Of a DNA stretch of 64,000 bases, positions 13,847-24,500 are shown piece by piece (the first letter of the stretch is position 1; every line of letters starts with the position of its first letter). A program made the translations under genes and the position numbers. Below the pieces are notes generated by a model, which did no database searches, was not told the DNA's origin, and was given only the letters and a program-made list of their open reading frames with translations. The DNA is from Cafeteria roenbergensis (Eukaryota > Sar > Bigyra > Bicosoecida > Cafeteriaceae): NCBI GenBank assembly GCA_008330645.1, contig VLTN01000038.1:274005-338004 (forward strand). Direction: 5' to 3'.

Positions 13847-14638
13847 ATGGCTGCAGCCGGCCCTGACGAATTGGCTGTGTGGAAAGCCGCGCTGAACAGG
13901 GCGCACGCCGGGGAGAGCTCGGGACGGGACCCGATTGACGCGCAACTGGACGATGTGCTCGGGGTGGTGCGGCAGCGTCCCAGTCTGGAGGCGATTGCGC
14001 CTCCAATGGGCCGCGCCAACAACGCTGCTCCGGTTGGCGGCGGCGAGGCGGCCTTCCTTGCGGCCATGGGATGCGCACCAGCGCTACCGTCCGCCGTGCG
14101 TCATGCCCACGCGGGCGAGCAGGCGCCCTCCTGGGCGTGGCAGCCTGCTGCAGCGTCTGCTTCCGCTGCCGCAGCTGCCGGGTCGCCCGCTCCCCAGCCC
14201 TGCTGCTCATCCGCTGCGGCCCCCTCTGGCTCTTCCGCGTGTGCCACTACTGCCGCAACCACGAGCACTGCGGCGTCTGCTTGCTCGGCAGGCTCGGCGG
14301 GCAACGGTCCAGGCGGGCCTTGCACCGAATCGCCCAGAGCCAGCGACGGCCACACCCTGAGCAGCAGCAGCGCACCTTCAGCTGCATCGGGGGCGGGACC
14401 AGCCGGGAGCTCTCGTGCATGCGCGTCACAACACCCGCCGGGCGCTGGGGCGGACGCCTTCGAAGCTGTTGGCGAGTTGCTCGTTCCAGAGCAACTGCCG
14501 GGTGGCCGTGCCAGCATGCTTGCGGCCGACACGATGCCTCCGAAGGGTAAGGCCCTGGTCATAGAGAACGGCTGGGTGGGCGAGGCCCATGACGAAGATG
14601 CAGACCCTGATGACGCATACGTGCCAAGCTTCCAATGA
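13847..14638 (+). CDS. Hypothetical low-complexity protein divergent from CFAP99
   Basis: Frame of 263 residues. The first ~85 residues (from MAAAGPDELAVWKAAL) and the last ~45 (ALVIENGWVGEAHDEDADPD to the stop) look like ordinary protein. The middle is Ala/Ser/Pro/Thr low complexity and probably disordered. I recognise no family. Another frame over the middle gives a Cys/His-rich peptide with better GC3, but it lacks sensible ends, and the second codon position of Ala/Ser/Pro/Thr codons explains that bias. Head-to-head placement with CFAP99 allows a shared promoter and perhaps a ciliary role, which is inference only. Confidence 0.5.
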   Translation: MAAAGPDELAVWKAALNRAHAGESSGRDPIDAQLDDVLGVVRQRPSLEAIAPPMGRANNAAPVGGGEAAFLAAMGCAPALPSAVRHAHAGEQAPSWAWQPAAASASAAAAAGSPAPQPCCSSAAAPSGSSACATTAATTSTAASACSAGSAGNGPGGPCTESPRASDGHTLSSSSAPSAASGAGPAGSSRACASQHPPGAGADAFEAVGELLVPEQLPGGRASMLAADTMPPKGKALVIENGWVGEAHDEDADPDDAYVPSFQ

Positions 14639-15281
14639 CAGGGTGAGCGCCCCGCTGCCTCTGTTTGCCAGTCTGGCAGTGTGGTTTGCAAAACTTGCGT
14701 GGACGTGCAAATCTCGAAGCCACGGAAAACTCTGGCCCGGTGCTCGCATTTCATCGACGAGTGTCGACCTTGCGCGGGACCGCCAGGGGCACGAACCCGA
14801 CAAGAACTCTGGTCGTATCTGACCGCATTGCCGCTTCGACTGCTTGCAGCAACCACGCAGCGATTGATCGCACAACGAACAGTGGCATTTACCCTGTCAC
14901 GCGAATCCAACAACGGCAATTGCAGAGCGGCAGCAGCACGGCACAGTGCAAACCCACAGCGCTGCCCACCGGCGCAAATGGGCCCTTGCTCGATTGCGCC
15001 AACGAGCAGCAAGCCGGGGGGCCTTGAGCTTCGCGATCTTTCCGCACGACAGGCGGCATCTCCCCGAGAGCAATGCTGCCTCGCTTGCCCCGCGCTCTCT
15101 CACGCCCGCACTGTGTTGGAAATGGCTTGCGCTGTTTTCTGCTTCTCGCGCTTCACGCATCTGTGGCAGTGTCCGCCATGCATGGCACACGAACGGACCT
15201 GGGCCGAAGACACGCGCAGCCGCTCCTCACCCGCATAATAGCAAGCAAGCCGCTGCTGCCGAGCTCAAGCACGCGCGAGGT
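14639..15281. other. Intergenic region, nothing recognised
   Basis: About 640 bp of distinctly lower GC than the flanking genes. Short open frames on both strands encode no recognisable protein, and no RNA gene is apparent. It lies between the 3' end of the hypothetical gene and the 3' end of the decayed DUF3592-like copy. Confidence 0.4.
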
Positions 15282-15990
15282 TCAAACAGTTGCTCGAGCG
15301 GAGCTGGCACCCGGCGGCGTGAGCTCTCCAACAACGCTGCAGCGAGCGCGGCGGCCACGGGCCACTCCGGCACCGACGCCGCCGCAGATGGCAATGTGTG
15401 CCACCACGGCCACAGCCGCCGTAGCCACGCCGCTTGCCGCAGCTCCAAAGATAACAAAGGAACCGACGCCCAAGGCGAGGCTCGTGACGACGAAAGATTC
15501 TGCCGCCAGCAAAATGAAGTGTTGCTGTTGGGGAGAGCTGCTGCTCGCAGAGAGCTGGTCATCAAGAGCAAACTCGAGCGCAGCGCGCCGCGGGTCCGCA
15601 GGGTCGTGCAGGACAACCAGGCGGGTGCTGCCTTCCTCAACCTCGGAATACAGGCCTAGCGTAACCCGAATCTCCACAAGCACGCCGGTGGGCTCCCCAG
15701 ACGCGCGCGCGGCGTCAAATTCGAGTGTCACGAAAAATCTGAAGGAGTCAAACCGGCGTTCCCGGACACGACTCAGAACCTTTGACCCCACCCGCTTTGA
15801 GAACCTCCGCCTCGGCCCTTGTGGTCCGCCCGCCAGCTACGCGCGCCAAGGCTACCATGGGGGCGGCCCCGCACCCCGCGAGGCGCAGGCACGGCACAAT
15901 GGCCATTGCCGGTGGGAACGCAGCGGTGTCCTGAGCACGCGCGCTCCCCACCCCTGCCAGCAGCGCCACAAGAACAGCCGCGCTGGCTGG
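15282..15990 (-). pseudogene. Decayed paralogue of the adjacent DUF3592-like membrane protein
   Basis: On the minus strand this aligns throughout with the intact copy at 16348-17103. The first part (LLAGVGSARAQD ... EAEVLKAGGVK) matches that gene's signal/TM1 region (LLAGAGTARAQD ... AEAFKADGVK). The second part (FFVTLEFDAARASGEPTGV ... VVLHDPADPRRAAL ... GELTPPGASSARATV) matches its domain and C-terminus. The two parts are in different frames: between the shared GVK and the FDAA segment this copy is about 23 bases shorter, which shifts the frame. The frame of the first part also meets a TGA eight codons upstream with no ATG in between. Start loss plus frameshift point to a pseudogene after tandem duplication. 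Confidence 0.7.
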
Positions 15991-16347
15991 TCATGTGGGC
16001 CCGGGCCTGGCCATTCTCGCGGTGGTTTCCGACGCAGTCACGCCGGCCACGCTGCAACCCCTGCTGCGCTGGCAGAGCCAGCCACGGCCGCAGTGTCGCC
16101 AGCGAGTTGCTGAGCGCGCGGCGGGTCGCCGGCTGCGGCCGGTGATGCCGCGCGTCAACGCTTCGGGATGCTGGCTGGGCGTGGCGACTGCCCCCGCGCC
16201 GACGCGATTGCAAGCTCGCGCGGCCAAGGCAGGACGGGGTCGCGAGCAGCCTGGTTCGCGGGCACTGCGCGCACACAGACTGGCACAAGCACAGCGGGGC
16301 CGCTGCAGGTCCAGCAAGCCGGCGCTGAGGGCACGCATGCCGCTGAC

Positions 16348-17103
16348 TCAAACGCCCGAGCGCGAGGCGATGGCGCTCGGCGGCGTGAGCTCGCCGAGGG
16401 CGCCGAAGCGGGCGCGACGGCCGCAAGCGACTCCCGCGGCAGCGCACGCGCCCACGACGACAACGGCCGCGGCTGCTGCGATTCCCGCGGCCGCGCCGAC
16501 GTCCGAAGCGGGCACGCTGAAAAGAAGCCCGATGCAGGCGCCGAGGCCGACGAGGAAGAAGAAGATGATCAGGCACGCGCCGCAGCAGGCGATGGGCGAC
16601 CTGCCGGCGCCTGGCTTCAGCGACTCCTCGACCTTCGCGGCCACCGCCGCGTGCCGCGGGTCCGTCCGGTTGTAGAGGACCTCCATGCGCGTGACTCGCT
16701 CTGTGGCGGAGCGGTGCTCCTCGAATCCGACCTCGAACTCGCCCGTCACGCCAGTCGCTTCGCCGGAGGGGAGGGCGGCGTCAAAGGTCATGGTCAGGAA
16801 AAAGTGCGCCCTGCTGTGATCGCCGCTGGACCGAGTCTCGACGCGCTTGCCCGTCACAAGTCCCGTTGACTTGACCCCGTCCGCCTTGAAGGCCTCGGCC
16901 TGCGCCTTGGCAGTCCGCCTGCCTACGAAGATGGCCGCGCCCATCAAGGCGGCGATGGCGCAGAAGACGAGGGGGATCGCGGGCGCGAAAACGGGCAGCG
17001 GCTCGTTGGCCGGCTCGTCCTGGGCACGGGCGGTTCCCGCCCCCGCGAGCAGCACTCCGAGGGCAACGGCGCTGGCAAGCCACTGGGGGACGGTCCTGGC
17101 CAT
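16348..17103 (-). CDS. DUF3592-like membrane protein, intact copy
   Basis: Two hundred and fifty-one residues from ATG 17103. A signal-like N-terminus ends near ARAQD (about residue 28). TM1 follows (IPLVFCAIAALMGAAIFV). A soluble segment of about 90 residues then carries GLVTGKRVETR, HFFLTMTFDAALPSGEATG and MEVLYNRTDPRHAAV, the last like the V.Y.p.dP end of DUF3592 domains. TM2 (ACLIIFFFLVGLGACIGLL) and TM3 (Ala/Val-rich) precede a short basic tail. Family function is unknown; DUF3592 domains are typically extracytoplasmic between membrane helices. A frameshifted copy lies just downstream in the same orientation, so this is a local duplication. The reading frame upstream of the ATG is open but looks untranslated. 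Confidence 0.7.
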   Translation of the reverse strand: MARTVPQWLASAVALGVLLAGAGTARAQDEPANEPLPVFAPAIPLVFCAIAALMGAAIFVGRRTAKAQAEAFKADGVKSTGLVTGKRVETRSSGDHSRAHFFLTMTFDAALPSGEATGVTGEFEVGFEEHRSATERVTRMEVLYNRTDPRHAAVAAKVEESLKPGAGRSPIACCGACLIIFFFLVGLGACIGLLFSVPASDVGAAAGIAAAAAVVVVGACAAAGVACGRRARFGALGELTPPSAIASRSGV

Positions 17104-17579
17104 GTTCGCGACTCTCGCCGGCGCGAAGAGGTGCCGGCAGCGCTGCCACCGTCGTGATCCGCCCACGGTGGCAGGCGACAGAGCTTGTCAAATGCCAGCC
17201 GCCGACACGCGCAGAGCTGGCATGATTGTGCCGACACTGAAACTGCACGTCAGCTTCGTGCGCGGTGGAGAGGCAGCTGGATGCGCTCCAGCCTTCGCGG
17301 CTCACGGGGCGAAGCTCGCATCATCGAGCGGAACGAGCTTCACGAAATGACACACTCGCACAGCGCGTCAAAGCCGTCGAATCGTGCGCCGGCTGCGGCC
17401 TAAGTCAGACCTCCACCTGACCCAACGCCTGCGTCCCTCGACCGCAGCTACGACGGCCAGGTCGGGCAGCATTTGCTTGCGCGAGAGCCGAGGCAGCGCA
17501 CGCGAGCGCTGCGCTTGTGACACGGGTGAGCTGCGCCAGACGCGGTGCGAGCCATTTGCGGACACTGCAAGCTCCTCTT
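17104..17579. other. Intergenic region upstream of the DUF3592-like gene
   Basis: About 475 bp between the DUF3592-like start and the DIS3 stop, both on the minus strand. GC is lower than in the neighbouring coding sequence. No coding feature or RNA gene is recognised; promoter and the DIS3 3' flank are expected here. Confidence 0.4.
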
Positions 17580-20500
17580 TCACTCGTCACGCATCCGCTT
17601 AGACTTGCGCTTGCTCGGCTTTTTGCCCGCGCGGTTCGCCGGCGACTCGGCCGCAGGGGCAGGCGCGGGCGGCGACTTGGCCGGAAGGCCGTCCTGCCAG
17701 TCTTGCGCACCGGCGGGCGTCGGGAAGAAGGGCGGGTCGACGAGCACGATCTCGAGGGACCGGCGATGGCGCGCGCCCTCCTTCACGCGCAGGCACACGC
17801 GGACGCTGTCAAAGACCCTGAGCCGCAGGGGCTGGCCTGATGCCTCGGCTGCGCCTGCCTTTGGGCCCACGGCAGCGGCCCAGCCCTTGGGGGCGGCCGA
17901 GAGGGGGGCTCGGAGGGTCATGCCTCCGTCGTCCACCTCGCACTCGTCCTCCTCCCAGGGGCCCGGCCAGCCGTCGCCTCCCCTCGGGGCGCTCTTGCCC
18001 GCCACCAGCGCAGGGCCCTCGAGGCCGAAGCGCGGCACAAGCACCGCGGCGCCGTTTCCGCGCACGCGGAGCACGATTGCGTCCGCGAGCACAGCCCTGC
18101 CGGCGAAGAAGACCACCGTGTGCAGGGCCACCGAGGCCCTGCCAGCGTGCTGCGAGGCCACGTGCCTGCGGTTGAGGTTGTCGGTGAGCTCGCGCGTGCG
18201 CTTCAGGTCCTCGCACTGCTTGGGCAGGGGCTCGAGCCCGATGGCAGCCGCGAGCAGCCGGTGGACCATCACGTCCGCGTAGCGGCGGATCGGGCTCGTG
18301 AAGTGGGTGTAGATGGGCGAGGCCAGGCCGTAGTGGCGGTACTGCTCGGGAGCGCACTCGCCCGACGGGAAGTAGGCTGCCTGGAGCATGCACCGGGTGG
18401 CGAGAATTCGGAGGGTTTTGGCAAAGTGCGGCGACGAGGCCACGTCGTCAAGAGCCGCGGCGCCGGCTGCAGCCGCCGACGTCGGCGCGGCGGCTGCGCG
18501 GGCGGCCGCGGCCTCCTCCGCCTTGTCGAGGGACACTTGCAGCGCCTTGCTGGAGCTGACGTCGATTTCCACGCCCACGACGCGCGCTGCCGCGATGAGC
18601 TGATCGAAGTTTCGCTGCGGTGGCTCCGGGTGGCGGCGCAGCACGGCGTACCGCGGGAAGGCGTCGGTGATGCGCCTGGCCACGGTGACGTTTGCGAGCA
18701 GCATCATCTCCTCAACCAGGCTGTTGGTCTCCTTGTGCTCGTACGCGCGCACGTCCAGCGGCTCGTGCGTCTCGCTGTCCAGCTGGAACCGGACCTCGGG
18801 CGAGGCCAGCGTGAGCGCCCCGGCCTCCACGCGCCCGCGCTTCAGGAACCGGGAAAACTCCGCCAGACCCCGCACGGAGCTCGCCACGTCGCCAGTGGCC
18901 GACGGATCGTCCAGAATCGCCTGGGCCTCGCCGTAGGTCATGGCCGCGCGCGAGTGGATCGTCGAGCGGAAAAACTCCGACCCGAGGGTCTCGAAGCGAG
19001 GAAGGCCGTCGGGGCCGACGGAGCGCCGGAGCCGCCAGGTGACGCTGAAGGCGAAGCGGTCCACGCCACCGCGCAGGGAGCAGAGAGAGGTGGTGAGGAG
19101 GCCCGGAAGCATGTCCAGGCGGCGCTCGACGAGGTAGGTGGTGTTTGCGCGGGAGGCTGCCTCCTCGTCGATGGGCGTGTCGGGCCTGACGAAGTGCGTC
19201 ACGTCAGCGATGTGCACGCCCGCCTCGAAGAGGGTTCCCGAGTCGTCGAGCGGGCGGAAGTGCAGCGCGTCATCGATGTCCTTGCAGCCGGGGGGGTCGA
19301 TGGAGCAAACGCAGATGTGCCGAATGTCGCGCCTCCCGTTGGCCGACGCCGTGGCGGGGGTGACGACCCAGTTGGAGGGCGGCAGACACGCCATCACGGC
19401 GGAGCTGAAGGCGCGCGTGGGGATGCTGTGCTCCTCCAGGAGCGCCTCCGTCTCGGCAGCGCGGTCCCCGACCGGCCCCAGCGTGCGGACGTAGTGGCCG
19501 AACGGCTGCCTGCTCGACGCCGGCCACGCGTCCAGCGCCACGACGATGCGCTGGCCGGCGAGCGCCTCTGCCTGCCTCGTCTCCAGCCGCACGCGCGGCC
19601 AGCGCCCGTCGATGGGTACGAACGTCGCCCGCCGCGCGCCGCCGCGCGCCACCCGCGCCCCCGTCTCGCCATCGCCAGACGTGCTGGTGGAGTCGTCCTC
19701 AATCGACCCGCAAATGGGCCGCCACGCCCGGCGAATCACGGCAACCACCTCCGCCGTCGGCACCGTGCCCGCAATCACTCCCATCTCGCCCCCCCGGCTG
19801 GCGCCGCTGGCCGCGCTCTTGGAGGCGTCGGCCGCCTCGTCCTCGTCCTTGGCCTCCTCCACCGACGTCTCCGCGGCAGGGGTAAGCTTGCCCCAGGCGT
19901 GCTGCCAGCGCCTCGGCGGAAGGATCCGCATCACCACCACGTCACCCTCGGTCGCGCGGTTGATGGCCTCGGCGCCGCGAATTAGCACCGACAGCACTTC
20001 CTCGGTGGCAGCCGCGCCACGCGGCACGGCAGCGGCCGCAGTAGCAGCAGCAGCAGCAGACGAGGATGACGAGGATGACGAGGAGGAGGAGGAGGACGAG
20101 GAGGAGGAGGAGGGCTGCGTGCCAGCCGATGACTTTCCGCTGGCGGCATCGGCATCGGCAGAGGCTGCCTCGGCCTCTGCGGCCCGCAGCGCCGCCGCAG
20201 TGTCCTCTCGCATCTCCTCAGTCTCGTCGCCGCCACTCGCAGCGGCCGCTACGCCAGCGGCCGGTGCGTCGCTCGCAGCGCCGGCGGCCGGGAGCGCCGC
20301 TGCGATCGCCGCCGCTCGCGCCACGGCGGACCCCGCTGGCACCCGCACCGCCACGCGCGCCTCGAACCAGCAGTCCTTGGATACGCGCAACGTGCCCCGG
20401 AACAGCCGGCCGGAGCGCAGTCCCTCCGCGACAGCCCCCGCAGAGAGGTGCGGCCGGTAGCCGGTGCGGTCGCCGCGCGCGCGGTCCCGGCGGGCGGCCT

Positions 20501-21155
20501 CCACGCCCAGCGCGACCTTCTCCGCGAGGCCGGGGAAGGCGTCGCTGTGCTTGGCCGCAAAGGCCTTGCACGACAGAGCCGGGATGCCGTCGATGGCGGC
20601 GCGCCGCCGGTTGTCCGCGTCGTCGGTGAGCAAGGTGACGGTGGAGGCGCCGGCGCCGCCCTCCGTGCCCTGGACGGCCGCCAGCACGCGCTGGTAGAAC
20701 GCGGCCACGCCGCGGATGGCGCGGTCGTTGAAGTCGTTGGGCGTCTCGCCAGGCAGCCGACGAACGTGCGTGTCGCGGTGGTGCTGGTCCGGAAACAGCA
20801 CGAACCGGCGGGACGGGTCCGTCACCAGCGCCATCAGCCGGCTGTAGGCGGCAAGGTTGCGGCGGCGGACTTCCTCGGCGGCGGTCTGCGGCACGATGCA
20901 GTCTTGCAGGGCGGCGCAGTCCTGCGTCTCGAGCAGGTCCAGCTGGTGCAGCGCCACGTTCGCGTCCAGGACGAGGTAGTTCCCCTCATACGGTTCGGCC
21001 GACAACATGGTTGCCTGCCCCGCCGCCGCGGCCTCTTCCGAGTCGTCTGCTGCGCCGGGAACCATGCAGGGCACATCGTCGCGAAGGTACCGCTCCCGGA
21101 CGACCGCCATCATGCGGCCTCGCCGGTTCCGACGAAAAAAGCGGTGCGTTTGCAT
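17580..21155 (-). CDS. DIS3: Exosome nuclease DIS3/Rrp44 (PIN + cold-shock + RNB + S1)
   Basis: Uninterrupted 1191-residue catalytic exosome subunit. The start (RRNRRGRMMAVVREHY-like; here VVRERYLRDD) aligns with the N-terminus of DIS3. The PIN endonuclease domain shows YLVLDANVALHQLD (Asp about 64), HHRDTHVRR, NDRAIRG and TLLTDDADNRRRA. Two cold-shock domains follow, split by Ala/Glu/Ser low-complexity inserts including poly-Ser. The RNB exonuclease has IDPPGCKDIDDALHF (about 618-632) with its Asp ligands intact, and SPIRRYADVMVHR later. An S1-like segment and a Lys/Arg-rich end complete it. It degrades and cleaves RNA in nuclear and cytoplasmic exosomes. It is longer than the ~960-residue human protein because of inserts. 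Only one Cys is visible where DIS3 usually has the three-Cys CR3 motif. ATG 21155 fits the alignment; ATG 21188 would add eleven residues. Confidence 0.95.
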   Translation of the reverse strand: MQTHRFFRRNRRGRMMAVVRERYLRDDVPCMVPGAADDSEEAAAAGQATMLSAEPYEGNYLVLDANVALHQLDLLETQDCAALQDCIVPQTAAEEVRRRNLAAYSRLMALVTDPSRRFVLFPDQHHRDTHVRRLPGETPNDFNDRAIRGVAAFYQRVLAAVQGTEGGAGASTVTLLTDDADNRRRAAIDGIPALSCKAFAAKHSDAFPGLAEKVALGVEAARRDRARGDRTGYRPHLSAGAVAEGLRSGRLFRGTLRVSKDCWFEARVAVRVPAGSAVARAAAIAAALPAAGAASDAPAAGVAAAASGGDETEEMREDTAAALRAAEAEAASADADAASGKSSAGTQPSSSSSSSSSSSSSSSSSSAAAAATAAAAVPRGAAATEEVLSVLIRGAEAINRATEGDVVVMRILPPRRWQHAWGKLTPAAETSVEEAKDEDEAADASKSAASGASRGGEMGVIAGTVPTAEVVAVIRRAWRPICGSIEDDSTSTSGDGETGARVARGGARRATFVPIDGRWPRVRLETRQAEALAGQRIVVALDAWPASSRQPFGHYVRTLGPVGDRAAETEALLEEHSIPTRAFSSAVMACLPPSNWVVTPATASANGRRDIRHICVCSIDPPGCKDIDDALHFRPLDDSGTLFEAGVHIADVTHFVRPDTPIDEEAASRANTTYLVERRLDMLPGLLTTSLCSLRGGVDRFAFSVTWRLRRSVGPDGLPRFETLGSEFFRSTIHSRAAMTYGEAQAILDDPSATGDVASSVRGLAEFSRFLKRGRVEAGALTLASPEVRFQLDSETHEPLDVRAYEHKETNSLVEEMMLLANVTVARRITDAFPRYAVLRRHPEPPQRNFDQLIAAARVVGVEIDVSSSKALQVSLDKAEEAAAARAAAAPTSAAAAGAAALDDVASSPHFAKTLRILATRCMLQAAYFPSGECAPEQYRHYGLASPIYTHFTSPIRRYADVMVHRLLAAAIGLEPLPKQCEDLKRTRELTDNLNRRHVASQHAGRASVALHTVVFFAGRAVLADAIVLRVRGNGAAVLVPRFGLEGPALVAGKSAPRGGDGWPGPWEEDECEVDDGGMTLRAPLSAAPKGWAAAVGPKAGAAEASGQPLRLRVFDSVRVCLRVKEGARHRRSLEIVLVDPPFFPTPAGAQDWQDGLPAKSPPAPAPAAESPANRAGKKPSKRKSKRMRDE

Positions 21156-21188
21156 CACCCCGGGGCCGGGGGCAACCGCTGCCGACAT

Positions 21189-21590
21189 GGCAGCACAGCA
21201 AGGCAGCCTGTGGGCGGCGCGCGCCCCTCGGCAAAGTGGTGCAGAGCCGCAGCGAGTGCCAGAGGCAACTTGGGGCTCGTCCCTAGTCGGGCGCGGAAAC
21301 GGCCTAGTTCGGAGCGCAAGTTGTGAAGCGCGTTCGAGATTCCGACTAGTTGCGCCTTTGGTCGCTGCCATGTTTGGGACTGCGATGGGGCCACAGGTGC
21401 GCGCCCGCTATGCATGAACTGCGCAAGTCAGTTTGCGCGGTGCCAAGTCTGGCGTTGCGCATCTTTGGGGGCGGGGGTGTGTTCCCGCGGCGGGCGCGCG
21501 GCATTCGGCAAGCAGCCAGGCAGCTTGCGCGCAAGCCGCACGTTCACGCAGCTTAAGCGCAAGCCGCACGTTCACGCTGCGCGCGCAAGC
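21189..21590. other. Intergenic region DIS3 / ASCC3 3' end
   Basis: About 400 bp. It contains a 21-bp direct repeat (GCGCAAGCCGCACGTTCACGC at about 21531 and 21557) just beyond the ASCC3 stop. No coding sequence is recognised. The DIS3 promoter is expected between 21189 and about 21450. Confidence 0.45.
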
Positions 21591-24500
21591 CTACACGCGG
21601 AACAGCTCATCAAAGGCGCCCCCGCTTGTGCCCACTGGTGCGCGGATTTCTGAGCCCGGCCCAGAGTCTGCAGCAGCGGCAGCGGCACTTGCTCCGCCAG
21701 CTCCGGCCGAAGCAGCAGCAGCAGCAGCAGCATCAATTGCGGCCGGCGCTGCGGCACTGGCCTCCACCAACGGGACGGTGAGCGCCAGCTGCTGGTCCAG
21801 CCCCATCACCACGTCGCTCACCAGCATCAGCACCGGCTCCCACGGCGCGCCGTCCGCCAGCGGGGCGTCCGGCGCATCGAGACTGAGCGTGAAGGCGCCT
21901 CCGCGGCCGCTCGTGCCGATGCGCTTCACCGCCAGCAGCTCCCCCGTGAGCTCGTCTCCGGCGACCAGCCACCACCCGAAACCGCGCGGTTTCGCCCACA
22001 TGGGACAGGGAGCCTTGCGCGGCAGGGCCCCCTTGGCCGACCGCACCTCCACGCGCAGCTCCAGGCCCGACCCGCACACGGCGGGGCTGCCCTCGCCGCT
22101 GCGCGTGGATGACGTCATCAGCTCCTCCCCCGTGTCGGCGCTGCGGAGCGTCCAGCGCACGTCGATCAGCGGGAAGTCACGCGCAAGCGTCTGCGCCACC
22201 TTTTCCCTGGCAGAGCCACGGAGCGAGGCCAGACACTTTCCGAGCAGGGGCGAGGCGGCGCCGCGCGCGTGGCTCGCTGGCTCTGCCGCAAGCGCCTCCA
22301 AGAGCTCTGCAATGCCGACCGCCCGGATCTCCGGCTCTGCCGCCCCGCGCTTCTCGCTCCAAACGCCCTCGAGGCCGGCCTCGAGGGCGGCGGCTCTTGC
22401 AGCGGCGTCGGCGCTGGGGCCGGCCCGGTCCACGACGGCCGCGTGGACGTCTGCGAGGAACGCCTCGTCCACGCGCGGCAGCTGGAGCAGGGTGGAGTCG
22501 AACGGGAAGCGGGCCTGGGCGAGGCACTGGGACAGCTCCATGAGGGTGAGGGCGGCGGGCAGGAGGCCGGCGTTGGCGGCGACGTCCACCATTGCGTTGA
22601 GCACGCGCGGCGCCTGGTCCAGTACAGAGCGCGTGTCGTTGAGGAAGTCGCTGATGGGCAGCGGTACGCGGGCCATGTGCGCCTGCAGGAGCAGGAAGGC
22701 CTTCACGTGGGGGTCGTCGAGGGGCCCGCCGGGGGCCCAGGGCAGCAGCTCTGCCAGCTGCTCGTTGAGGAGCTCCTCGTTGTGGCGCACGGGCAGCTCG
22801 TCGAACTCGGCGGCGTCGCAGAGGATGCGAAGGAGGAGGCTGTGGTCCTGGAGGGCGGCCAGCGAGGGGTCGGCCTCCGCCTCGGTGAGGAGGCGGTCTT
22901 CGACCATGCCCGCGGTGGCGTGGCTGAGGTAGTAGAAGGAGGAGATGTGCCCGAGCATGGAGGGCGCCACCAGGTCCTGCACGTCAATCGGCTCCTCGTC
23001 ATCGTCATCGTCCGCGTCGCCTGCGGCGGCGCCGGCCTTGGCCGCGGCGGCGGCGGCCTCGGCCTCGGCCTCGGCCTCGTCGCCCCATGCCAGCGCCCTC
23101 CCGCCGCCCTTGCCGCTCTTGCCAGTCTTGCCGCTCTTGCCGGTCTTGATGGCCTCCAGCCCCATGCCCAGCACGCCCATGGCCTCCTTCTTGGCCTGCG
23201 CCTCCCGCCGCTTGGCCCGCCGGGTGGCCCTGCGCTGCTCCGCCTGCGGGTCCACGCCCAGCGCCTCAGCCGCCTCCTCGCCCAGCAGCACGCAGCCGCT
23301 GCGCTCCAGGTCCGAGAGGGTGCTGTCCACCAGCTCCGCCAGATAGGCCGACACCGCCGCCGGGTCCGTGGCGTCGAGGTGGTAGAAGGAGGGGTTTCGC
23401 ACGAGCCGCCGGAAGAAGTAGGTCCACGTGAGCCAGTCCGCGGCGTCGGCCCGGGAGCGGATGGTGCCTGCCGCGACCTCCGCGTTGATGTGGTCGTGTA
23501 GGCAGCCGAGGAGCTGCGACTCGACCGGGAACGGCTCGTAGAGGAACTTGCGGTAAAACTGTTTCTTGGGCTCGTGAACCATAATCACCGCGACGGCGTC
23601 GTCGTCGAACTGCGGCCGCCCGGCGCGGCCCATCATCTGAAGCACGTCGGTGATTGCGAAATCGACGTACCGGCCGAGCTTGCCGTCAAAGTACTCGGTG
23701 CCCTTCACCACCACCAGGTGCGCCGGGAAGTTGACGCCCCAGGCCAGCGTGGAGGTGCAGACCAGCACCTGAATCTTGCCCCCGACGAAGAGCTCCTCCA
23801 CGATGTCGCGGTCGGTCTGGGGCAGGCCGGCGTGGTGCATGCCCACGCCGAACACCAGCGTGTGCTTGAGCGTGGCGTCCTTCACGCGGGCGTCCACGAG
23901 GGCCTGGCAGGCCTCTGGGTCCATGCGCAGGAACCGCCTCGGGTTGTCGTCGGTGGCGCAGAGCGAGATGAGGTCCAGCGCGGTGAGGCGCGTCTGGCGC
24001 CGCGAGCTCACGAAGACGAGGGCGGGCTTGTCTGGCGAGTGCTCGGCAACGGCGGCGTACACCGGCTTGTTCATCGTGGCCATGCGGGGGCAGTAGTGCT
24101 TGCCCGGGAACCCCTGGATATGCACGTCCATGGGGATGGGGCGCACGGAGGGCCTGAAGTTGTACAGGCCGACCCGGTCGATTCCGAGCCAGTCGGCGAG
24201 GTCCGCCGCGTTGGCGAGCGCCGTCGACAGGCCCACGATGCGCACGGGACTGCCGGTGTGCGCCGCGATGAAGCGCATGCGGCTGACGATCACCTCCAGC
24301 ACGGGCCCTCTGTCCTCGCCCAGCAGGTGAATCTCGTCGATGATCACCAGCCCCACCTTCTTCACGTACCCGCGGCGCTGCCAGGAGCGCGAGATGCCGT
24401 CCCACTTCTCGGGCGTGGTCACCAGGATGTCCGCCTCCTGCAGCGCCTTGGCGTCGGGGGTCACGTCGCCCGTGAGCTCGACCACGCGCTTGCCCATGCC

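Noticed and set aside
14071-14550. Cys/His-rich frame (CHYCRNHEHCGVC) with near-perfect GC3
   Set aside because: It is the offset frame of an Ala/Ser/Pro/Thr-rich tract whose second codon positions are all C; it lacks plausible ends, so I kept the other frame.
15773-16576. A 267-codon minus-strand frame with Arg-rich product
   Set aside because: Shadow frame across the decayed DUF3592-like copy and its upstream spacer; no motif.
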